From: Pseudomonadota bacterium
GTDB lineage: Bacteria; Desulfobacterota; Desulfobulbia; Desulfobulbales; SURF-16
NCBI GenBank assembly: GCA_018897105.1
Contig: JAHILF010000164.1
Location: 1 to 64,000, forward strand
Direction of reading: 5' to 3'
DNA length: 64,000 nt
Every line of letters starts with the position of its first letter. Position 1 is the stretch's first letter. This document shows positions 1 through 6,757 of this stretch, piece after piece. The position numbers were made by a program, and so were the translations under genes. The notes beneath the pieces are model-generated. The model was not told the origin of the DNA. It searched no databases and was given only the letters and a program-made list of their open reading frames with translations.

Positions 1-104
1 CCCCGCCCTCAATCTCTTATCAGATTCATCTTCTACCCCCTGCGCAAACAACGGGTCACTTTCCATGAGCACAAGCGGGTCAGAAATTTTTAGCGTTCAA
101 GAAA

Positions 105-1091
105 ATGACCCTAAATGTACCAATACCCTTCTTTATCCGAGCTTACCTGCGTGCATCAACCGATGAACAGGATGCACAACGTGCCCGCAGTATCCTAGAT
201 CAGTTTGTACGTGAGCGAGGCGTCAATATCTGCAACTACTACGCAGAGAATGAGTCCGGTGCACGCCTGGATCGTCCCGAACTGTTCCGGTTGCTCGCCG
301 ACAGTAGACCGCATGATGTATTGTTGATCGAAGATGTGGATCGCCTGTCACGTCTGGCAGGTGCCGAATGGGAAACGTTAAAAAGGCTAATTCGCGAACG
401 CGAGGTGCGCATTGTCGCGGTGAATGTCCCCACCACCTGGCAACATCTGGCCTCTCAGCAAAACGAATTCGATGCTCGCATGTTCGGCGCAATCAACGAC
501 ATGCTCCTGGACATGCTGGCGGCCATCGCCCGGCGTGATTACGAACAACGCAGACAGCGACAGGCTCAAGGTATCGACAAGGCCAAGGCAGCTGGCAAGT
601 ATCGGGGGCGTCAGGCCGATCAAGCGCGGTATGCTGCCATTAACCGGTTGCTCACCAGCGGCAGCTCGTGGAGCATCGTTCAAAAAACGGTGGGATGTAG
701 CCGCAGTACCATCAGCAAAGCCGTCAGGTACGCAGAGCACACAGCCAGAACATCTACATCGAGACCATCCCCGCCGGCGATGTTGTCCGTTGCCGTGATT
801 CTTTGGTTCTATGTCGAGAATGGGAGTAAATTCACCCGAGGCAAGAAACGGGTGCGCGAAGACATCGACGCCATGGTCACCCGCTCCTATGAAGGCACCG
901 AACTCAACGATACAGAATACAGGCTGGTGATTCGCTACAACAACGATGCAAACTTGAAAGAGCAAATCGATGATCTGTTACACGAAATTCGGTGCATGGC
1001 CGACCTGCGCAACTGCGTAGCCGATGACATGAGTGTTAAAAACGAGGCCAACGGTTTGTACTGGGACGAATACGATGGTGGATGGAAATGA
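105..1091 (+). CDS. Serine recombinase (Tn3-type resolvase) with C-terminal extension
   Basis: Site-specific serine recombinase of the resolvase/invertase family, which cuts and rejoins DNA through a 5'-phosphoserine link. The catalytic serine sits in RAYLRAST (about residue 18). The family motifs DVLLIEDVDRLSRL (about 70-83) and a helix-turn-helix ending GCSRSTISKAVRYA (about 197-210) follow. Usual relatives end near residue 205-210. This protein runs on to 328 aa with a second segment starting around SVAVILWFYVENGSKF (about 226 on). I recall that segment as similar to a small separate protein encoded next to such resolvases on plasmids and transposons; this is from memory and uncertain. No tnpA transposase gene is in view, so this may be the edge of a larger mobile element. 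The start was chosen because the catalytic motif sits at the usual distance from it; the ribosome site is weak. Confidence 0.85.
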   Translation: MTLNVPIPFFIRAYLRASTDEQDAQRARSILDQFVRERGVNICNYYAENESGARLDRPELFRLLADSRPHDVLLIEDVDRLSRLAGAEWETLKRLIREREVRIVAVNVPTTWQHLASQQNEFDARMFGAINDMLLDMLAAIARRDYEQRRQRQAQGIDKAKAAGKYRGRQADQARYAAINRLLTSGSSWSIVQKTVGCSRSTISKAVRYAEHTARTSTSRPSPPAMLSVAVILWFYVENGSKFTRGKKRVREDIDAMVTRSYEGTELNDTEYRLVIRYNNDANLKEQIDDLLHEIRCMADLRNCVADDMSVKNEANGLYWDEYDGGWK

Positions 1092-1299
1092 TTGACGGAA
1101 ATTTCTGGGGTTTGGGCGTACAACCCCTAATTCTATTAAAAATCAATCGACGAGTGTAATTACCTCTTGCCCAGTAGTCGAATATAATAGGTGCATCTTT
1201 TGGGTGTTCATTTAACCACTCTAAGCATTGAGCATAAGAAGGCTCTGAGACCTCATCCATTAATGAAACTGACTTGCCTTTATAATCCTCTCCCTTCAT
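1036..1299 (-). pseudogene. Possible fragment of a small hypothetical protein
   Basis: A minus-strand reading frame beginning MKGEDYKGKSVSLMDEVSEP and continuing with a plausible acidic, soluble sequence (SYAQCLEWLNEHPKDAP) for about 50-60 residues. Its last third lies opposite the 3' end of the resolvase and looks like a shadow, so the original gene was probably cut there. No known family is recognised. The start lies 33 bases past the candidate attC-like hairpin on the same strand, which would suit a gene cassette, but that link is inference. Confidence 0.3.
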
Positions 1300-1453
1300 G
1301 TTTTCATCGACCAATTATATAGGTTGAGTTTGCCTAACGATATAAGAGTTTTTACGGCGCGCAGCCGACGTAAAAACTCCTGTTGAACTGAACCGCCGAA
1401 GCGGCCTCAGAACCTCATCATTATATAGGAGTTTTTACTCGGATTTTCTCTTG
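1092..1453. other. Accessory stretch without a complete gene
   Basis: Contains the 5' part of the small minus-strand fragment, the three GAGTTTTTAC arms, and two copies of ATTATATAGG (ending near 1323 and 1430). Nothing else recognisable is present. The direct and inverted repeats suggest the junction between the resolvase-bearing element and the IS91-like element. Confidence 0.4.
1332..1388 (-). repeat. Hairpin region with attC-like end boxes
   Basis: Read on the minus strand, GTTCAAC at 1388-1382 and GTTAGGC at 1338-1332 fit the integron attC end-box consensuses RYYYAAC and GTTRRRY. They lie 57 bp apart, close to the smallest known attC size. Between them is a perfect inverted repeat, GAGTTTTTACG at 1346-1356 and its complement at 1369-1379. 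A third copy of the arm at 1428-1438 could pair with 1370-1380 to form a rival, larger hairpin whose loop carries a small CCGC/GCGG hairpin (1393-1404). The spacers between boxes and stem are unequal (2 and 7 bases), which is poor for a true attC. It could instead be an end structure of the neighbouring IS91-like element. Confidence 0.35.
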
Positions 1454-1645
1454 TCAAGTAAAAGGAGTAGCACTTTTGTCGAGAGGTGACAAGCAGGAAT
1501 AGCTGCCGGTTTGAGCATTTGCTGAATTTACTGTGGAATATTTCATGGCAGTTGACGTTTCAAACGGTAATTTTTCTTGTTTTTCAAGCAGATGGGCGCA
1601 CTTTTCTGTGAACATTGCGGCCGTTTTTTGCCGCTGTTTTGTCAT
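1454..1645 (-). CDS. Small ORF downstream of the IS91-like transposase
   Basis: A 63-residue minus-strand ORF with a good ribosome site (GAGG five bases before ATG). It lies 33 bases after the transposase stop and on the same strand. The protein is polar, with a lysine-rich start (MTKQRQKTAAMFTEKCAHLL) and a serine/threonine-rich end. No family is recognised. It may be a third gene of the element, a cassette gene in front of the attC-like hairpin, or chance. The ribosome site and spacing are the only support. Confidence 0.35.
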   Translation of the reverse strand: MTKQRQKTAAMFTEKCAHLLEKQEKLPFETSTAMKYSTVNSANAQTGSYSCLSPLDKSATPFT

Positions 1646-1678
1646 GTAATCCTCAGAGTTGACGATAACCTGTTTCCC

Positions 1679-2824
1679 TCATGGCGGGGATCTCGCAGGA
1701 ATCAATCCGGGTAGTTCCGGCCTTTTCATAACCGGCAATAGTCTGGCAATGACCACCATCCGCCCTTTTTTGCAGAAGCGGCAGTTTGCGGTACAGGGCT
1801 CTTTCTCATGGCCCGCCTCTGTCCGGTTTACTTCCTTGCTTTTTGCCGCAGGTCCGAGGATGAGCTGGACGCGGCGGAGCAACGGCCGGTTGACTGGATG
1901 GAGAAGCCCGTAATAGCGGACCTTATGAAACCCTGCGGGCAGGACATGCTGCAGGAAGCGGCGCATGAATTCCATGACCGGCAGGGTCATGGTGCCCTGG
2001 CAGTGCCGCCATTTTTTCTTGCGCTTGGTTGTTTTCCTGTACCGAAAGGTCGCCTCGCCGTTCTCGACTTTTAGAAGGCGATGGTTGGTAATGAAAATTC
2101 GGTGAACATAGCGGGCAATATACTCCATCACATTGTCTGTCCCCTGGACCGTGGGCTTGGCGTAAACCACCCAGTCGTGTTCCCAGACCTCTCTAGGGAT
2201 CTGCAGGCAGGGCAAGGCATCTTGAGCCATTTCCAGAAATTTGGCCCGGAAGATCGGCGAAAGGGCCTTGACCGGCACCAGAAAATTTTTCCGGGAAGAG
2301 ATCCAGGATGACTTGTCAGGGGAAATCCCGCCGCCGGGCACCAGACAATGAACATGCGGATGATAAATGCCGGCGCTGGTCCAGGTGTGCAGCAACGCCA
2401 TGATGCCGATCTTTCCGCCGACATACTTGGGATCAGCGGCAATCTTCATGAGCGCCTCGGCCGCCGCTTTCATGAGAACGGCATAGAGTGTCTTCTGGTG
2501 CCCGCGAACCAGCCTGCGCAGTTGCTCAGGCAGGGTAAACACCACATGAAAATACATAACCGGCAGCAGTTCCGCGGCTCTTTTATCCAGCCAGTGCAGG
2601 GTGTCGTTGCGATGACATTTCGGGCATGCCCTGTTCTTGCAGGAACGGTAGGCTTTGTCCTGGGCGGCGCAGGAGTCGCACTGCACCAGGTAGCCGCCAA
2701 GCGCTTCGGTCCGGCAGGCCGCGATATCGGCAATTGCGCGCCTATGGCTTGGCAGTACCGCTTCCCCGAACGTCTCCAGATATTGCCGGCCGTATTGACG
2801 AAAAACATCGGCCAACTCAGCCAT
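1679..2824 (-). CDS. IS91-family HUH transposase
   Basis: Rolling-circle transposase of 381 aa. An N-terminal zinc-binding region holds cysteines 49, 52, 62, 67 and 70. The HUH metal-binding motif is HPHVHC (H157 and H159). The two-tyrosine motif YIARYVHR places Y235 and Y239 four residues apart, as in IS91. These residues nick DNA and form covalent 5' links during single-strand transfer. The reading frame is intact. The start MAELADVF is preceded by a reasonable ribosome site just after the recombinase stop. The C-terminal tail is proline- and basic-rich and ends in a cluster resembling a small zinc site (CTANCRFC). Confidence 0.93.
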   Translation of the reverse strand: MAELADVFRQYGRQYLETFGEAVLPSHRRAIADIAACRTEALGGYLVQCDSCAAQDKAYRSCKNRACPKCHRNDTLHWLDKRAAELLPVMYFHVVFTLPEQLRRLVRGHQKTLYAVLMKAAAEALMKIAADPKYVGGKIGIMALLHTWTSAGIYHPHVHCLVPGGGISPDKSSWISSRKNFLVPVKALSPIFRAKFLEMAQDALPCLQIPREVWEHDWVVYAKPTVQGTDNVMEYIARYVHRIFITNHRLLKVENGEATFRYRKTTKRKKKWRHCQGTMTLPVMEFMRRFLQHVLPAGFHKVRYYGLLHPVNRPLLRRVQLILGPAAKSKEVNRTEAGHEKEPCTANCRFCKKGRMVVIARLLPVMKRPELPGLIPARSPP

Positions 2825-2841
2825 GGGTGTTCCCTGATGAA

Positions 2842-3708
2842 TTAAGGAACGCCAGGCATCAGTCGGTTCACGGCGTCTTTAAGGATATGTTCACCTTGTT
2901 GGGTAAGATGGGTGTAGATGGCAGTTGTCTTGGGGCTGCTATGACCGAGCAGCATCTGGATAAAACGCAGATCCACCTTGTCTTCCAGCAGATGCGTGGT
3001 CCCCCGCAAGGGGGGATAAACTCCACTGTGCCTAAGGCTGTGCACCGAGGCATTTTTGCGGATGCCGCTTTCCCGCAGGGCAGCCCTGAATGCCTTCTGT
3101 ACCGTGGAATGGCCTACGGCCTTGTCGGTATGCTGTTTGGCGGGAAAAAGCCAATGCTGTGGACGATGCACCAGCCAGTAACTGCGCAGCAGTTCCAGAG
3201 TCTTTTCCGGTATCGGGACAAAGCGGTCTTTGTTGCCTTTACCGTTCACTCGGAGCTGCATACGCTTTCCGTCGATATCGTCCACCGTAAGGGAGACCGC
3301 TTCGTTCAGGCGTAGACCACAGACATAAGTAACGGTGAGCAGGACTTTAATGCCGGCATTTCTTATCAATCCAAGAATCGTCCCTACCTCATCCCGGGAC
3401 AGAACCGTCGGCAGTTTTTTGCTTTTGGCCGGCATGGCAAAACTGAAAAATCGCCACTTACGACCAAGGGTTGTCTGGTAGAAAAACTTGATGCCGCTCA
3501 GATAGATCTTAACCGTGCTTTCTGACGATTTACGGTCATTGATGAGATGCAGAAAAAACTTCCGAATATCGGCTTCAGTGAGTTGATCGGGGGAGCATTG
3601 ATAATGCTTGGCAATCCCCCGGACCGCACCGAGATAACTCTGCTGGGTGCGAGGGGCGTATCCGTGCAGCTGCATGTCCTCGATCATCTTTTGTCGCAAC
3701 TCGTTCAT
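2842..3708 (-). CDS. Tyrosine recombinase/integrase of the IS91-like element, with an in-frame insertion near the active site
   Basis: Xer/phage-integrase type recombinase. The SAM-like N-terminal DNA-binding domain is followed by the catalytic domain with Arg in VCGLRLNEA, Lys in GKGNKDR, the box HSLRHS, LGHSS and the nucleophile in TAIYTHL. The start MNELRQKM was chosen because AGGAGGAAAGCC precedes it; an upstream frame extension lacks such a site. Directly after HSLRHS, where relatives read roughly YATHLLE, this protein has GVYPPLRGTTHLLE. The extra residues come from a short palindromic block (CCCCC at 3001-3005, GGGGG at 3010-3014). The insertion keeps the frame but sits in the active-site helix, so activity is doubtful. 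Confidence 0.85.
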   Translation of the reverse strand: MNELRQKMIEDMQLHGYAPRTQQSYLGAVRGIAKHYQCSPDQLTEADIRKFFLHLINDRKSSESTVKIYLSGIKFFYQTTLGRKWRFFSFAMPAKSKKLPTVLSRDEVGTILGLIRNAGIKVLLTVTYVCGLRLNEAVSLTVDDIDGKRMQLRVNGKGNKDRFVPIPEKTLELLRSYWLVHRPQHWLFPAKQHTDKAVGHSTVQKAFRAALRESGIRKNASVHSLRHSGVYPPLRGTTHLLEDKVDLRFIQMLLGHSSPKTTAIYTHLTQQGEHILKDAVNRLMPGVP

Positions 3709-3850
3709 GGCTTTCCTCCTTTGTGTATGGTTCATGGCAGGACATTCTGCCCATACAAAAGGATCTGACCACCGAATCTGCAACAAAAAAAAGCAGGGGC
3801 TTGCACCCTGCTCGGAAAATCTACCGCGAAGCGGTTTAGTTCAACAGTGC

Positions 3851-4015
3851 AATAAGTGGAAAGTTGTCCATCATATTGGACTCTATAGACGGACAAATTT
3901 TCCACTTATTATGATATTAAAGCCAAAACATGGACAATCGCCCTTGCTTTTGTCCACTTATTACATTCTGCTGCATTGATTTCCACTTATTGCGATATTA
4001 CGGGCAAAACATGGA
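3851..4015. repeat. Iteron-like TCCACTTATT repeat cluster
   Basis: TCCACTTATT occurs at 3901-3910, 3953-3962 and 3982-3991, and in inverted orientation at 3851-3860. Two of the copies extend into 34-bp direct repeats (3901-3934 and 3982-4015) that differ at five positions and share GATATTA and CAAAACATGGA. The array lies upstream of the recombinase-transposase pair. It may be the terminal (origin or terminus) region of the element or a binding array for the recombinase. Confidence 0.6.
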
Positions 4016-4435
4016 AAACATGCCGAAGCTGCCCGGCATCGAATCAGGGAGCAGGGAAGTCGTCCCATGTGCCTTCCTGAACCTTTTGCCTCATTTTCCC
4101 ACAGGAATAATTAATTACGCAGAAATACCCATACCGCGCATGCTGAAATTTGCAAGGAAAAACTGCTGATAGATGGTAGGAAATAAGGGAGAAATTTCTA
4201 ATTGCTCAGGCAGGGTTCAACACCCTTTTGCCTCTTGCCTTTTGCCCAGTATAAGGGCGGGGATAGGATTGGATGAGAATTTCTGTAGGGGCATCCCTTG
4301 AGGGTGCCCTGATCCGGTTGCGCGTTGGTTGCCATTTACCCGGTATTTCGGCTAACCATGCTGGCCTATGGGGTGCCAAGTCAGGATAGGGCATCCACAA
4401 GGGGCGCCCCTACGTGCCGTGCGTCGTAGATACAA

Positions 4436-4457
4436 GGGGCGGTTCGCGAACCGCCCC
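4436..4457. repeat. Dispersed GC-rich palindrome, copy 1
   Basis: A perfect 22-bp palindrome made of GGGGCGGTTCG and its reverse complement, followed by TAC. An identical copy occurs at 11590-11611. Both lie between genes. They resemble REP-type intergenic palindromes that form strong cruciforms or RNA hairpins. Confidence 0.75.
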
Positions 4458-4523
4458 TACACGAACCGCCCTACACGATTGCCGGGGTTTCCATGGGCAC
4501 GCGGGGACAATCAGTTTCAAACA

Positions 4524-6602
4524 TCACGGCCTGCTTTCCATCACCACCACGCTTCTTGCCATCACCTTGACGCCTTTCCCGGCAACCGGCATCTGGCTTT
4601 CGGGCAGTATGATGTCATCAGAGTCGGCAGCCCCGGTATCGATGGCCACATGCCATTGTCTGCCGGGGATATCGGGCAGGGCAAAGCCCATGGTTCTGGC
4701 CGACATATTAAAGATGACATGCAGGTCTTCCTCTTTGCCGGTGCCGCCCAGGGTCAGGGCCAGCACGGTGGCTTTGGGGTCGTTCCATTGCGGCTGGTTG
4801 AGTTTTCTGCCGTGCCAGGTGATGTCCGGCAGGCGGCCGTCTTTTTGTTTCTGGCCGCTGACAAAGCGGCGGCGCATCAGGCAGGGATGGCGTTTGCGGA
4901 AGGCGATCATCTCCCTGACAAAGCGGAACATGTCGCGGTTTTTCTCAACCAGCTCCCAGTCAAACCAGCCCAGTTCATTGTCCTGGCAGTAGCAGTTGTT
5001 GTTGCCCTGCTGGCTGCGCAGCACCTCGTCGCCGGCCAGCAGCATGGGCACCCCGTGGCTGAGCAGCAGGATGGCCATGAAGTTTTTTGCCTGCCGCCGG
5101 CGCAGGGCGAGGATTTTTCCATCCGCGGTTTCTCCCTCGGCACCGTGGTTCCAGCTCAGGTTGTGACTGCAGCCGTCCCGGTTGTCTTCGCCGTTGGCCT
5201 CGTTGTGTTTCTCGTTGTAGCTGACCAGGTCCCACAGGGTGAAGCCGTCGTGGCAGGTGATGAAGTTGATGCTGTTGATGGGCAGGCGGCCGGATGGTTC
5301 GTACAGGTCGCTGCTGCCGCAGAAGCGGGTCGCCATCTCGGCCACCATCCCTTTATCCCCCCGGACGAACTGGCGGACCAGATCGCGGTAGCGGCCGTTC
5401 CACTCCGCCCAGCGGAAGCCGGGGAAGCCGCCCACCTGATAGAGGCCGCCGGCGTCCCAGGCCTCGGCGATGAGCCCGGTGCGGTTCAGCACGGCGGAAA
5501 ACTCGATGCTCCAGATCACCGGAGAGTAATGGTCCGGTTTGCCGTTCATACCCCGGGCCAGCACGCTGGCCAGATCAAAGCGGAAGGCGTCGATGTGCAT
5601 GTCCCGCACCCAGTATTCCAGGCTGTCGACGATGTAGCGGGCCACCAGGGGATGGTTGCAGTTCACCGTGTTGCCGCAGCCGGTATAGTCGCGGTACAGA
5701 CTGCGGTCATGGGGCTCCAGGTGGTAGAAGCCGCTGTTGGCCAGGCCCTTGAAGTTGATCAGCGGGCCGTCTTCCCCGCCCTCGGCCGTGTGGTTGTATA
5801 CCACGTCCATAATCACGGCGATATCCGCCTTGTGCAGGGCCTTGACCATGTCCCGGAACTCGCTGATATGGTTGGCGGCCAGGGGATCGGTGCAGTAATG
5901 GGGATGGGGGCAGTAATAGCTGTGGGTGCTGTAGCCCCAGAAGTTTTTCAGGCCGAGCAGCCGGGAGCTTTCCGGCAGGTCCTGTTCGTCAAAGGCCATG
6001 ACCGGCAGCAGTTCCACCGCGGTGATGCCCAGTTTCTTGAGGTAGGGGATCTTGGCGATGACCCCGGCATAGGTGCCGGGATGGGGCGCCTTGGCTGAGC
6101 TGTGGCTGGTGAAGCCGCCCACATGGAGTTCATAGATGACGGTTTTTTCCGGCTTGTGGTAAAGCGGGGTGTCGCCCTGCCAGTCATAGTCATCCTGGAC
6201 CACCACCGCGCGCATGCTGCGGCCGTTGCTCGGGCCGGGCAGGCACGTCCGGCTCCTGTCCCACAGGTTGTCGGTGACGGTTTTCGCCCAGAGATCGAGC
6301 AGTTCCTTGTCCGGATTGAAACGGCAGCCGGAGACACTGGTGTCGCGCGGCCCGTCGGCCCGCCAGGTATAGCAGACGCCGGCGGGCAGTCCTTCGACAA
6401 AGACGTGCCAGAAGAAGAAGGTGCGGTTTTCATGGGGGTCCAGGGTGATCACCTGGAAGGGTTCCGTGCTGTGGGGATCGCGGTAGAGCAGCAGCTCCAT
6501 GGCCGTGGCCTGCCTGGAGAAGATGGCGAAATTGACGCCCCTGGCAGAGACCTTGGCACCGGGCGGGTATCTCTGGCCCGGTTTTACCTGATATTTTTTC
6601 AT
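4524..6602 (-). CDS. glgX: Glycogen debranching enzyme GlgX
   Basis: GH13 family enzyme that hydrolyses alpha-1,6 branches of glycogen left after phosphorylase action. The 692-residue length is normal. An N-terminal CBM48-like domain (about 10-130) precedes the catalytic barrel with DVVYNHT (266-272), nucleophile D343 in AFRFDLAS, acid E380 in LIAEAWDAG, and D452 in TCHDGF. The motif MLLAGDE is also present. It acts in the cytoplasm with GlgP (21.7 kb) and GlgB (45 kb), which lie elsewhere in this window. Its leader contains a 9-bp tandem repeat array in which the ribosome site GCAGGACC is embedded. Confidence 0.95.
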   Translation of the reverse strand: MKKYQVKPGQRYPPGAKVSARGVNFAIFSRQATAMELLLYRDPHSTEPFQVITLDPHENRTFFFWHVFVEGLPAGVCYTWRADGPRDTSVSGCRFNPDKELLDLWAKTVTDNLWDRSRTCLPGPSNGRSMRAVVVQDDYDWQGDTPLYHKPEKTVIYELHVGGFTSHSSAKAPHPGTYAGVIAKIPYLKKLGITAVELLPVMAFDEQDLPESSRLLGLKNFWGYSTHSYYCPHPHYCTDPLAANHISEFRDMVKALHKADIAVIMDVVYNHTAEGGEDGPLINFKGLANSGFYHLEPHDRSLYRDYTGCGNTVNCNHPLVARYIVDSLEYWVRDMHIDAFRFDLASVLARGMNGKPDHYSPVIWSIEFSAVLNRTGLIAEAWDAGGLYQVGGFPGFRWAEWNGRYRDLVRQFVRGDKGMVAEMATRFCGSSDLYEPSGRLPINSINFITCHDGFTLWDLVSYNEKHNEANGEDNRDGCSHNLSWNHGAEGETADGKILALRRRQAKNFMAILLLSHGVPMLLAGDEVLRSQQGNNNCYCQDNELGWFDWELVEKNRDMFRFVREMIAFRKRHPCLMRRRFVSGQKQKDGRLPDITWHGRKLNQPQWNDPKATVLALTLGGTGKEEDLHVIFNMSARTMGFALPDIPGRQWHVAIDTGAADSDDIILPESQMPVAGKGVKVMARSVVVMESRP

Positions 6603-6605
6603 TTT

Positions 6606-6686
6606 ATTGGTCCTGCTGGTCCGATTAGTCTTACTGGTCTTATTGGTCTAACTGGTCTGAATGGTCTGACTGGTCTTATTAGTCGT
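6606..6686. repeat. Tandem 9-bp repeats in the glgX leader
   Basis: Nine consecutive 9-bp units of the type ACTGGTCTT (plus strand), with one- to three-base differences among units. They run from four bases before the glgX start codon towards pyk. On the coding strand of glgX they read as repeated GACCA units, and one of them supplies the AGGA of the ribosome site. Such an array could vary in copy number and alter translation; that effect is inference. Confidence 0.8.
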
Positions 6687-6757
6687 AGACTCGTTCCTGA
6701 CGTAGAAGCAGGCAGGAGTTAATGGCTTGCCGGCAATCCACTTTTACTTTTATCTCT

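Larger units (their letters stand above)
1454..4020 (-). mobile_element. IS91-like element with accompanying tyrosine recombinase (limits approximate)
   Basis: Tyrosine recombinase and IS91-family HUH transposase are adjacent and read in the same direction (minus), 17 bases apart. Many IS91-family relatives carry this pair. Upstream of the recombinase is a cluster of repeated TCCACTTATT motifs (3851-4015). Downstream of the transposase are a small ORF and hairpin-forming sequence (1332-1440). IS91 elements transpose by rolling circle and have no terminal inverted repeats or target duplication, so the exact ends cannot be read from one sequence. The limits given are the outermost element-like features. 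Confidence 0.55.
3709..4523. other. Gene-free repeat-rich stretch
   Basis: About 815 bases without a convincing gene. The left half holds the iteron-like cluster and a GCAGGGGCTTGCACCCTGC hairpin just before 3815. The right half (about 4250-4470) holds several GTAGGGGC-type sequences: GTAGGGGCATCCC with GGGTGCCC near 4287-4312, an inverted GGGCGCCCCTAC near 4402-4413, and the perfect palindrome at 4436-4457. Short open frames here have no ribosome sites and unlikely composition. Confidence 0.6.

Noticed and set aside
3709-3786. A longer N-terminus for the recombinase at 2842
   Set aside because: A strong AGGAGG site lies directly before ATG 3708, and the upstream extension has no counterpart in the family.
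3930-4169. 79-codon ORF running over the iteron-like repeats
   Set aside because: Starts inside repeated DNA, has no ribosome site, and its composition is not protein-like.
4368-6098. A 576-codon plus-strand frame opposite glgX
   Set aside because: It is the shadow of glgX in a GC-rich region; composition is Ala/Val/Gly/His-heavy, without any family motif, and glgX on the other strand is certain.
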